DNA from: Acholeplasmataceae bacterium
GTDB lineage: Bacteria > Bacillota_I > Bacilli_A > Izemoplasmatales > Hujiaoplasmataceae
DNA length: 10,480 nucleotides
Direction of reading: 5' to 3'
NCBI GenBank assembly: GCA_012515085.1
Contig: JAAYZB010000093.1
Coordinates: 1-10,480 of the forward strand
Part shown: positions 1-5,439 of the stretch, piece by piece
Layout of the letters: every line of letters starts with the position of its first letter
How positions within the stretch are numbered: position 1 is the first letter of the stretch
Notes under the pieces: model-generated
The model's input: the letters and a program-made list of their open reading frames with translations, nothing else
What the model was told of the DNA's origin: nothing
The model's database searches: none
Program-made: the position numbers and the translations under genes

Positions 1-387
1 GTGACGGTTTATGATGATATCAAACGCTGCCGCCGCAAACGGCAAGTGTGAGGGATCACTCGCCATACGAAAATCATAGCCCTTTGGCAATAGCGATTTT
101 TGACACAAAGCGACATTGGGTGGATATCCTTCCGTACAAGCGGTCAATTCACTGGGATGATCGAGCTTCATCAAGAATTCACCGCCACCAGTATCGATAT
201 CCAAAAGCCGGTCGCTCTTTTTCATATATTTACGAACAATTGTTTCATAGTCCCAAGGCAAATCGGTTTCTTCGGTGTAGCGGCCATGAATATGTGAAAA
301 GTCCCAACCAATCATCTGCGCTGTTTCTTCTTCCGCTTTCCAGAAGTCGACTCTCTCGCTTCTTTCCATCGCTATATCAGCCTTCAT
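1..387 (-). CDS. Class I SAM-dependent methyltransferase, C-terminus cut by window edge
   Basis: The first 129 residues of a Rossmann-fold methyltransferase are visible; the frame is still open at base 1, so the C-terminus lies outside. The start ATG (385-387) follows GGAGGT by 7 bases. Motif I is LLDIDTGGGEFL (residues 61-72). It is followed by TEGYPPNVALC (85-95) and LPFAAAAFDIIINRH (115-129), a pattern I recognise from a Bacillota methyltransferase family that usually continues with a Glu after NRH. The N-terminal stretch WDFSHIHGRYTEETDLPWDY also fits that family. The substrate is unknown. One oddity is that motif I reads D-I-D-T-G-G-G, with Asp where the family normally has the first Gly. 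The gene starts 20 bases after the rlmCD stop, so it is probably the last visible gene of the sdaA-rlmCD transcript. The general class is quite sure; the specific role is not. Confidence 0.85.
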   Translation of the reverse strand, partial: MKADIAMERSERVDFWKAEEETAQMIGWDFSHIHGRYTEETDLPWDYETIVRKYMKKSDRLLDIDTGGGEFLMKLDHPSELTACTEGYPPNVALCQKSLLPKGYDFRMASDPSHLPFAAAAFDIIINRH

Positions 388-407
388 CAATGGACCTCCA
401 TTTGAAC

Positions 408-1751
408 TTAAAGCGTTAGAAGCGTCACGGATTCTACCGAAGCAGTCTGCGGAAACATGTCGATCGGAGTGACCTCTTGTACTTGATAGCCACCGGAGAC
501 TAACAAACCTAAATCGCGGGCAAGTGTCGCTTGGTCGCAAGACACATAAACGATTCGAGGAATCTTGAGAACAAGCAGCGACTCAATGAACCCTTTGGTG
601 CAGCCGCGCCGAGGTGGATCCACCACAATGACATCAAATTTGTATTTTTTCCATTTTTTTAAAACTTCCTCGGCATCGCCCACTTCAAAAAATGCGTTAT
701 GAACGTCATTTAATTCTGCATTTTTTCGGGCGTCCAAAATGGCCGATTTGACAATTTCAATCCCAAACACTTTGAAGGCTGTCTTCGCCGCTGCCAACCC
801 GATTGATCCGATGCCGCAATAGGCGTCGATCATTCGGGTCTTGGGATTGATATCCGCATATTCCAGTGCTTTTTGGTATAACCGCCCCGATTGGGCCGTA
901 TTGACTTGAAAGAAAGATCGGAAATTCACTTGATACCAGATGCCGTTCACTTGTTCCATCAAGTAATCCCGGCCGTAAAGCAACGTGATGGGATCCGTTG
1001 CCAGCGCCGATATGTCGCTTGCTGTTGTGATGCCGATTCCGGTGATTTCTGGGATTTTCGTCGTCAACTTCTTCACGATAAGATCGGCCTCAGGAAGTGT
1101 CTTTTCCTTCAAATGAAAGAGCAGAATGATTTCTTTAGTCGTGAGAGATTCCCGGATGAGCAAAGATCTCAAAAGTCCCGGTTTATTTTTATCATCAACC
1201 GCTTTGAGTCCCAGTTCGTTCGCAATATTGCGAACCAACTGGATGATATCAAATGTGCGTTTGCCCATGATATGGCATTCTTCCAGATTGACAAGCGTAT
1301 GGGATTTCGCACGGAAAAATCCAGCTTCCAAGCCTTTTTCGCCTTGATGAAACTTAATTTCGACTTTATTGCGATAGTAATAGGGGGAAGGCATGCTGAT
1401 GATGTCGGACACCCGATCTTCTTCGATTTTTTCTTTGCGCAAACTGAGTTCTGTCCGATATTTTTTAAAACTCAATTGGACATCGTATTCCATATGCATG
1501 AGTTCACAGCCGCCACACTCAAAAAAATGCCGACAGCGAGGAGTCACTCGAAAAGGACTCTTGCTGATCCGCTGCAATACTTTGCCGAACCCATAATTTT
1601 TCTTTCTGCTGGTAACAATAATCTCTGCCGTTTCTCCTTTTAACAAATCTGCGACAAAGACCGTATAGCCATCGTCCAGTTTACAGACGCCAAGACCGTC
1701 ATGTGTCAGATCGATGGCTTCAACCAGATGTGTGGATGGAAGGTTGTCCAT
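408..1751 (-). CDS. rlmCD: 23S rRNA (uracil-C5)-methyltransferase, RlmCD/RumA type
   Basis: This enzyme of the TrmA/RumA family transfers a methyl group from SAM to C5 of uridine, in Bacillota typically at two 23S rRNA positions. The 447-residue protein begins with a TRAM RNA-binding domain (about 1-60). Cys73, Cys79, Cys82 and Cys159 match the 4Fe-4S ligand pattern of E. coli RumA. FRSFFQVN lies at 277-284, SAM motif I DAYCGIGSIGL at 309-319 and DPPRRG at 378-383. The catalytic nucleophile is Cys405 in YVSCDQATLARDL, and Glu440 near the C-terminus is the expected general base. The ATG at 1749-1751 lies one base after the sdaA stop and its AAAGGA site sits inside the last sdaA codons, so I preferred it to an in-frame start 19 codons upstream, inside sdaA. 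Tight spacing implies cotranscription and translational coupling. Target specificity (one site versus two) cannot be read from sequence; TrmA-like tRNA activity is less likely. Confidence 0.93.
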   Translation of the reverse strand: MDNLPSTHLVEAIDLTHDGLGVCKLDDGYTVFVADLLKGETAEIIVTSRKKNYGFGKVLQRISKSPFRVTPRCRHFFECGGCELMHMEYDVQLSFKKYRTELSLRKEKIEEDRVSDIISMPSPYYYRNKVEIKFHQGEKGLEAGFFRAKSHTLVNLEECHIMGKRTFDIIQLVRNIANELGLKAVDDKNKPGLLRSLLIRESLTTKEIILLFHLKEKTLPEADLIVKKLTTKIPEITGIGITTASDISALATDPITLLYGRDYLMEQVNGIWYQVNFRSFFQVNTAQSGRLYQKALEYADINPKTRMIDAYCGIGSIGLAAAKTAFKVFGIEIVKSAILDARKNAELNDVHNAFFEVGDAEEVLKKWKKYKFDVIVVDPPRRGCTKGFIESLLVLKIPRIVYVSCDQATLARDLGLLVSGGYQVQEVTPIDMFPQTASVESVTLLTL

Positions 1752-1752
1752 G

Positions 1753-2970
1753 TTATCCTTTCTTCCCTTCATTTTTGTACTTTCCATAAAGTAGTGCCAA
1801 ACCGCCAATGCCGGTTTCGCGATATTTGGTGTGGATATCTTGTCCGGTTCGATACATTGTATCGATCACCATATCCAATGATATTTTTCGAGACTTTGCC
1901 AGAAAAAAAGCCAATCCGCAAGCATCGATTGCCCGTAAAGCGCCCACTGCATTTCGTTCAATGCAAGGAATTTGCACGTATCCGAGTACCGGATCACAGG
2001 TGAGTCCCAAATGGTGTTCTAATGATATTTCCGAAGCATATTCGATTTGATCCAATGACAATCGAAAAAGTTCCGCATGCATCGCCGCCGCCATCGCAGA
2101 GGCACTGCCAACTTCCGCCTGACACCCAGCGATCGCCCCGCTGATAGAGGCATTGTGTTTGATAATATTTCCGATAAGTCCCGCAGTCGCCAGAGCATTC
2201 AAACAAGTTTGTTTTCGGAATTTATGGCGATCTTTCATATACTTTAAAACGGATGGCACGATGCCCGATGAGCCACAAGTCGGTGCTGTTACGACGATGT
2301 GTCCGCTCGCATTTTCCTCAGCACAGGCATATGCATAGGCACTCACCAAACGACTTTCGGTGATTTCCGGCGGTTCGATTGTCATCGCCGGCGTTAATAA
2401 TTGTTTTGCTTTGCGCTCAACTCTCAGTTCGCCAGGAAGGATTCCTTCGACATTTAAACCACGATCGATGGTCGACATCATCGTTTCGTATACTTGATTT
2501 AAAAAGTCCCAAATCTCCTGGCCTTCACATTTTTCGACGTATTGATACAATCGTAGCTGATGTTCAAGACAATATTGTTTAATGTCTTCAAACGTCTGAT
2601 GCGGATAGACATCTTGTAGTTCATCCGTCGTTTCATTCTCAATTCGAATCGATCCACCACCGACACTGTATGCTCGCAAGTAATAGGTTTGCTTCTCATC
2701 CGCAGAATAACCAAAAATATCCATGGTATTCGGATGCCATAAAACAAATGTGTCATCAAAAACGACTGTGACATTGCCCAAAGTCTTTTCAATGATCTGA
2801 TCAGTCAAATGACCTCGACCAGTCGCCGCCAGCGAACCATAAAGAATCACCCGGAAGCGAACCGCATCCGGATAACGGCTTTTGAAAATCTCACAGGCTT
2901 TTTGCGGCCCCATGGTGTGAGAGCTCGAGGGGCCGTACCCAATTTTGTACAACTCTCTGATAGATTTCAT
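1753..2970 (-). CDS. sdaA: L-serine ammonia-lyase, iron-sulfur dependent, fused beta-alpha form
   Basis: Deaminates L-serine to pyruvate and ammonia with a 4Fe-4S cluster. The 405-residue chain has the beta domain first (GPSSSHTMGP at 13-22, YSVGGGSI at 101-108) and the alpha domain second (from about 205). The alpha domain contains APTCGSSG (229-236), NIIKHNASISGAIAGCQAEVG (268-288 region), LTCDPV (323-328) and QIPCIERN (333-340). Cys283, Cys325 and Cys336 are the expected cluster ligands. It is about 50 residues shorter than the E. coli fused enzymes and has no visible ACT domain. The ATG at 2968-2970 matches the family N-terminus and follows a G-rich weak ribosome binding site and an extended -10 promoter at 3004-3012. 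The frame stays open upstream to 3093, but that extension would cross the promoter and the preceding operon's terminator. It is the first gene of the sdaA-rlmCD-methyltransferase group. Confidence 0.94.
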   Translation of the reverse strand: MKSIRELYKIGYGPSSSHTMGPQKACEIFKSRYPDAVRFRVILYGSLAATGRGHLTDQIIEKTLGNVTVVFDDTFVLWHPNTMDIFGYSADEKQTYYLRAYSVGGGSIRIENETTDELQDVYPHQTFEDIKQYCLEHQLRLYQYVEKCEGQEIWDFLNQVYETMMSTIDRGLNVEGILPGELRVERKAKQLLTPAMTIEPPEITESRLVSAYAYACAEENASGHIVVTAPTCGSSGIVPSVLKYMKDRHKFRKQTCLNALATAGLIGNIIKHNASISGAIAGCQAEVGSASAMAAAMHAELFRLSLDQIEYASEISLEHHLGLTCDPVLGYVQIPCIERNAVGALRAIDACGLAFFLAKSRKISLDMVIDTMYRTGQDIHTKYRETGIGGLALLYGKYKNEGKKG

Positions 2971-3003
2971 CGTTGCCCCCAAAACTAACACATACCTAAA
3001 AGT

Positions 3004-3012
3004 ATTATACCA
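3004..3012 (-). promoter_or_regulatory. Extended -10 promoter for sdaA
   Basis: Read on the minus strand, this is TGG followed by a perfect TATAAT (3004-3009), an extended -10 element. The -35 position about 17 bases upstream (3027-3032) is a poor TTATAT, so the extended -10 probably carries recognition. The inferred start of transcription near 2997 would give a leader of about 27 nt before the sdaA ATG. The promoter sits just downstream of the terminator of the previous minus-strand operon. Confidence 0.7.
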
Positions 3013-3042
3013 TAATCTCAGACAAAATATAAGAGTCGGCCG

Positions 3043-3078
3043 AAAATAAAAGACCCGCGACCAAGCGGATCTTTTTTT
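3043..3078 (-). terminator. Intrinsic terminator of the DUF2089/SHOCT operon
   Basis: On the minus strand AGATCCGC pairs with GCGGGTCT (arms 3065-3072 and 3051-3058) around a six-base loop, giving an 8-bp stem with one U-G wobble. It is followed by TTTATTTT. On the plus strand the same wobble becomes an A-C mismatch, although a T run also follows there. The minus strand is therefore the preferred direction, which agrees with the upstream gene order. Confidence 0.8.
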
Positions 3079-3168
3079 ATTTGGAGCGTTCATTAAGGAC
3101 GTTTAAGTGTTGCGTGGCCTTTGACAGTGCCCCCGAGATGGGAACGATTCGCCCAAGGCTATCATTGA
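3079..3168 (-). other. 90-base 3' untranslated region with possible hairpin
   Basis: This stretch separates the stop codon of the SHOCT-like gene from the operon terminator. It is relatively GC-rich. On the minus strand GTTCCC can pair with GGGGGC across a five-base loop (two U-G pairs), enclosed by a weaker GCCTT/AAGGC pairing. On the plus strand two of the inner pairs become mismatches, so a structure would belong to the minus transcript. I could not match it to 6S RNA, SRP RNA, tmRNA or another known RNA. The only ORF seen is about 20 codons without a ribosome binding site. Confidence 0.3.
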
Positions 3169-3564
3169 TTATTCAACCGTGATTCGAACGACATCCCCGT
3201 CGGCAGACTTGACATTGACAATATCACCGATGGCTCCGGAGTTGATCATCTCAATCAATGTATCGATATCGATGTCCATATCTTCTAAGTTCATTGATCC
3301 CACGTTGAATTTCTTGCTTTTCAACAGTTTCGCGAATTCGATCGGCAGTTCGATCCGGACTTCATCGCCATCTGCGCTGTCGACATAAATCTTCAACATC
3401 CGAAAGGGGGCTTTTTTGGCAACGACTGGGGCAGTCGTTTCTGTTTCCGCTTCCGTTTGTTCCATTGCGGCAAGCAGTTTTTCCGCTTGCTCGGCTGTAA
3501 TGGTGCCTTTTGCTAAGAGATCCAATACCTTCATCCGTTCCGGCATGAGATTGCTTTTTGCCAT
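3169..3564 (-). CDS. SHOCT-like domain protein, soluble, 131 aa
   Basis: A small protein of a widespread Bacillota family. Residues 7-35 form a SHOCT-like two-helix motif (MKVLDLLAKGTITAEQAEKLL). An acidic Thr/Glu/Ala linker follows (about 36-52), then a C-terminal domain of about 80 residues starting PFRMLKIYV. That domain contains two similar strands, VDSADGDEVRI and VKSADGDVVRI, flanking an IDTLIEMINSGAIGDIV helix region. There is no signal peptide or membrane segment. The ATG at 3562-3564 follows AAAGGAGG by 8 bases; that site lies inside the last codons of the DUF2089 gene, whose stop is one base upstream. Coupled translation and joint function with DUF2089 are likely. The biochemical role is unknown; partnership in transcriptional or envelope-stress regulation is inferred from context only. 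Confidence 0.88.
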   Translation of the reverse strand: MAKSNLMPERMKVLDLLAKGTITAEQAEKLLAAMEQTEAETETTAPVVAKKAPFRMLKIYVDSADGDEVRIELPIEFAKLLKSKKFNVGSMNLEDMDIDIDTLIEMINSGAIGDIVNVKSADGDVVRITVE

Positions 3565-3565
3565 T

Positions 3566-4003
3566 TTATTTTCCTCCTTTTTTTAGCTTTTTCAGTATTT
3601 CCATGGCTTCGTCGATTTTGAGTTCACCGCTGTTCAACTTATCCAGGATTTCGATTCTTACGGCTCCGGTAGATTTTTCATCACCGGTTGGTTCTTCTGC
3701 CGGGGCCGAGTCCGGCGTATATCCTAAACCAACAATGACATCATCGAGCATCTTTTTGATGGTGGGATAACTGAGATCCATTTCTTTCTCGACGGCTTTG
3801 ATATTTCCGCGATTTTTAACGAAGACTTCGATAAAATATAATTTTTCGGTATCAAGGTAATTAAACTTTGATAAGGTGAACTCTCCTTCGATTCCGGTAT
3901 GGCAATGATCACAATGCAATTTTGCGACGGTGAGTTCATGATGACAGACGGGACATTCAGATATAACGGGGTATTTCGCTGAGGATTTTTCTTCTCTTGA
4001 CAT
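3566..4003 (-). CDS. DUF2089 family zinc-ribbon/HTH protein with C-terminal SHOCT-like motif
   Basis: A predicted DNA-binding regulator of 145 residues. A zinc ribbon occupies the N-terminus (CPVC at 17-20 and CDHC at 31-34, followed by GIEGEFTLSKF). A helix-turn-helix-like stretch follows, GNIKAVEKEMDLSYPTIKKM (66-85), typical of DUF2089 proteins. After a low-complexity linker (about 97-113), residues 117-143 form a SHOCT-like two-helix motif, ILDKLNSGELKIDEAMEILKKL. The ATG at 4001-4003 follows AAGGAG (4012-4017) by 8 bases. It sits between a structured intergenic region and the soluble SHOCT-like gene, from which it is separated by one base. Family membership is confident. DNA binding, and possible control of its own operon, are inferred; no target site has been demonstrated. 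Confidence 0.9.
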   Translation of the reverse strand: MSREEKSSAKYPVISECPVCHHELTVAKLHCDHCHTGIEGEFTLSKFNYLDTEKLYFIEVFVKNRGNIKAVEKEMDLSYPTIKKMLDDVIVGLGYTPDSAPAEEPTGDEKSTGAVRIEILDKLNSGELKIDEAMEILKKLKKGGK

Positions 4004-4059
4004 GATGCTGTCTCCTTTTCTATGTCGGGATGATTCCCGGAATTAATCATGAATTAGTT

Positions 4060-4118
4060 CTAAATTGCCCTCCCGGGGTGATGCATTTCATCACATATCG
4101 AGGGATTGGGCAATTTAG
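4060..4118 (-). repeat. Nested inverted repeat between the small ORF and the DUF2089 gene
   Basis: Perfect 11-base arms CTAAATTGCCC (4060-4070) and GGGCAATTTAG (4108-4118) enclose a TCCC/GGGA pairing (4071-4074 with 4102-4105) and an inner perfect GTGATG/CATCAC hairpin (4078-4083 with 4089-4094). No U-run follows on the minus strand, so it does not look like a normal terminator. Possible roles are an RNA processing or stability hairpin, an attenuator or a protein-binding element. A second small hairpin, CGGGA/TCCCG (4026-4039), lies between it and the DUF2089 ribosome binding site. Confidence 0.75.
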
Positions 4119-4128
4119 ATTTTCTTCA

Positions 4129-4290
4129 TTAGTGGTTCCAAAAGCTGTCGTTGGTATTGGTAATGCCTTTCGGGAGTAGTCTTGGCATTGACGGAATAAA
4201 GCGGTCGGCGACATACATTTCATGTCCAGTGGGTGTGCGATGTCCGTCAAAAGACGACTGGTTCTTTCGTATGTTTTTCCATTTTGCCAT
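4129..4290 (-). CDS. Small basic protein of unknown function, 53 aa
   Basis: I do not recognise this protein. The frame begins with ATG (4288-4290) and has a near-perfect ribosome binding site, AAAAGGAGG (4299-4307), 8 bases upstream, as good as any in the window. It starts MAKWKNIRKNQSSFDGH and ends NTNDSFWNH. It is polar, with more basic than acidic residues and no membrane segment, signal peptide or cysteine. The overlapping longer frame (4047-4313) would place this ribosome binding site inside its own coding sequence and has no site of its own, so I reject it. The ORF lies 49 bases after the stop of the SHOCT-like membrane gene, with no terminator seen between, and is presumably on the same transcript. 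It could be a real small protein or a leader peptide acting with the stem-loop that follows its stop. Confidence 0.6.
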   Translation of the reverse strand: MAKWKNIRKNQSSFDGHRTPTGHEMYVADRFIPSMPRLLPKGITNTNDSFWNH

Positions 4291-4337
4291 TTGCGTTTCC
4301 TCCTTTTAACCATATTTCTTTATAGGTTTGACTTTTT

Positions 4338-4354
4338 ATTCACAGTGTGTGAAT
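4338..4354 (-). repeat. Short inverted repeat over the stop codon of the membrane SHOCT-like gene
   Basis: Perfect 7-base arms ATTCACA and TGTGAAT are separated by 3 bases and overlap the TGA stop (4340-4342). There is no U-run on the minus strand, so it is not a convincing terminator. It might slow ribosomes, protect RNA ends or be a chance palindrome. Confidence 0.45.
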
Positions 4355-4687
4355 GTTGACGATGACGCCATCATTGGCTCGAACTTGAAGCCGAATCGGC
4401 TTATAGCCGATAAGGTGGAGGATATCCTTTTTGGAAAGGGGCGATTCTTTCATTTGGTCTTCCTTGACAAACTTGAGTCCCCATCGAACCAGGAAAAGTG
4501 GAAAGGGAAGCAGGAAGAGGAAAGCCAGAAATCGAGTGACACCTTTTTCTTCCGGTATCTTGATGCGCAGTTTCACAAAATGGGCCTTTCTACATTTCAA
4601 TTGTCGCTGGTTAGGATAGAGAAGCCGATATGCTTGTTTCGGGTTCAGTTGCCCTTCCGTGAGTTGTTTTAAGATGTCTTGTCTCAC
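4340..4687 (-). CDS. Membrane-anchored SHOCT-like protein, GTG start, 115 aa
   Basis: Residues 2-25 form a SHOCT-like two-helix motif (ILKQLTEGQLNPKQAYRLL). A basic segment follows, then KAHFVKLRIKI (34-44), a hydrophobic stretch FLAFLFLLPFPLFLV (53-67) that could be one membrane segment, and a C-terminal part DILHLIGYKPIRLQVRANDGVIVNI (88-112). The C-terminal part resembles the end of the soluble SHOCT-like protein two genes downstream. The start is GTG (4685-4687), with GGGAGG 6 bases upstream. An in-frame ATG at 4732 overlaps the -10 element and another at 4774 lies upstream of the -35, so translation cannot begin there on the predicted transcript. It is the first gene of the operon. I infer a diverged paralogue of the downstream protein that acts at the membrane; the function is unknown. 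Confidence 0.78.
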   Translation of the reverse strand: MRQDILKQLTEGQLNPKQAYRLLYPNQRQLKCRKAHFVKLRIKIPEEKGVTRFLAFLFLLPFPLFLVRWGLKFVKEDQMKESPLSKKDILHLIGYKPIRLQVRANDGVIVNIHTL

Positions 4688-4699
4688 TTTTTTCCTCCC

Positions 4700-4711
4700 G
4701 ATCAACTGATC
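4700..4711. promoter_or_regulatory. 12-bp palindrome in the operon leader
   Basis: GATCA and TGATC arms with a 2-base spacer lie between the predicted transcription start (near 4724) and the GGGAGG ribosome binding site (4694-4699). It could be an operator or a small RNA hairpin. The short length makes chance occurrence quite possible. Confidence 0.35.
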
Positions 4712-4730
4712 TTTTCTTCTTGACGCTTTC

Positions 4731-4759
4731 ATTATATTAAGGTTTTTAAAGTTTGTCAA
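4731..4759 (-). promoter_or_regulatory. Perfect consensus sigma-A promoter of the DUF2089/SHOCT operon
   Basis: On the minus strand TTGACA (4754-4759) is followed by a 17-base spacer and TATAAT (4731-4736), an exact match to the housekeeping consensus in both hexamers and spacing. Transcription should start near 4724, giving a leader of about 37 nt before the GTG start. Confidence 0.92.
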
Positions 4760-4761
4760 GC

Positions 4762-4849
4762 ATTTTTTTAACATTTTTATTAATTTTATTAATTTTTTTA
4801 TTAAAATTGATTAACTTTTATTATTTTCGATTTGATTTAATAAAAAAAA
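4762..4849. promoter_or_regulatory. Very A/T-rich upstream region, possible UP element
   Basis: Only a handful of G/C bases occur here, with repeated A and T tracts starting directly upstream of the -35 element of the DUF2089/SHOCT operon promoter. This is the place and composition expected of an UP element bound by the RNA polymerase alpha C-terminal domain, or of intrinsically curved DNA. No gene is seen in the 311-base interval 4688-4998, which holds the leader, this promoter region and the vanZ terminator. Confidence 0.5.
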
Positions 4850-4883
4850 CGCCTTGGGATGGTGTGAATGCCAATGAGTGGAC

Positions 4884-4932
4884 ATGAAAAAAACGAAAAA
4901 AAGATGGTCGTTCAAAAATCCGAACAACCATC
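4884..4932 (-). terminator. Strong intrinsic terminator of the uvrB-vanZ operon
   Basis: On the minus strand the 11-bp arms GATGGTTGTTC and GAACGACCATC (4922-4932 and 4903-4913, one U-G wobble) enclose an 8-base loop and run straight into TTTTTTT, with a second T run after CG. It lies about 65 bases past the vanZ-family stop codon. Confidence 0.92.
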
Positions 4933-4998
4933 TCACTATTTTGAATCAACATATGAAGGCCTTTTATTCATTAGCCCTTGACATAGAGTCCACTTTAC

Positions 4999-5439
4999 TT
5001 AAGAGGCGATATTTTTGTATTTTCCCCGAAACAACAAGAACATAAGGCCGCTTCCTAAAATATATCCCGGCAAATTATACACAAAGACATCCACGAGGCT
5101 CGGACCGCGCTCAGGAACCAACCATTGGATCCCTTCTTCGATCAAGGCTATCACCAACCCGATAATAAGTACAGAATAAAAAGGTAGCTGCCGGAGTCGA
5201 AAAGTCAGCATCCAAGAAAGTCCTAACACGAAGAAGAGAAAAACATGTGCTCCTTTTCGAAGAATCACATGCAGACTCTCAAGTGTCAGAAGCGAATCCG
5301 GAAACCAGTTGAGCCACACGCTGTGACATGTTTCCGCCAAGGAAAAACTCATCGATCCGGAAGCTTCGCCGCTTTGGGCAGAAAAGAAAAAAACAGCGAG
5401 CGTTAGAACAATCGACAAAATCAACGATGCTTTTTTCAT
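4999..5439 (-). CDS. VanZ family membrane protein
   Basis: A 146-residue integral membrane protein. The N-terminal segment (about 4-21) leads into FSAQSGEASGSMS. The family pattern RKGAHVFLFFVLG (61-73) starts a second membrane segment, a third follows at about 88-100, then EEGIQWLVPERGPSLVDV (101-118) and a final hydrophobic segment at about 122-137. These match VanZ-like proteins, whose namesake gives low-level teicoplanin resistance; most relatives have no known function, so resistance should not be assumed. The usual Asp of the last D-x-x-G motif is Asn here (NLPG). The ATG overlaps the uvrB TGA by four bases and has no clear ribosome binding site, which points to translational coupling to uvrB. 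Confidence 0.88.
   Translation of the reverse strand: MKKASLILSIVLTLAVFFFSAQSGEASGSMSFSLAETCHSVWLNWFPDSLLTLESLHVILRKGAHVFLFFVLGLSWMLTFRLRQLPFYSVLIIGLVIALIEEGIQWLVPERGPSLVDVFVYNLPGYILGSGLMFLLFRGKYKNIAS

Noticed and set aside
891..1643. Long open frame of 250 codons on the plus strand inside rlmCD
   Set aside because: It is antisense to a clearly conserved enzyme, has no recognisable motif or ribosome binding site, and is a codon-bias shadow.
2971..3093. N-terminal extension of SdaA by 41 codons
   Set aside because: It would span the promoter and the upstream operon's terminator and does not match the family N-terminus, which begins at 2970.
3079..3168. 6S, SRP or tmRNA gene
   Set aside because: Too short and without the conserved signatures of these RNAs.
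4004..4059. Separate promoter for the DUF2089 gene
   Set aside because: A/T-rich patches occur, but no -35/-10 pair with acceptable spacing is visible.
4047..4313. 88-codon frame overlapping the 53-codon ORF
   Set aside because: Its 5' codons are the ribosome binding site of the 53-codon ORF, it has no site of its own, and its 3' end is the stem-loop.
4328..4672. Plus-strand frame of 114 codons opposite the membrane SHOCT-like gene
   Set aside because: It is antisense to a gene with a perfect promoter and ribosome binding site, and has no motif of its own.
4869..4982. Plus-strand frame of 37 codons starting MPMSGHEKN
   Set aside because: It runs through the uvrB-vanZ terminator hairpin and lacks a convincing ribosome binding site or promoter.
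4977..5010. TTGACA on the plus strand downstream of vanZ
   Set aside because: No -10 hexamer lies at suitable spacing and no plus-strand gene follows.
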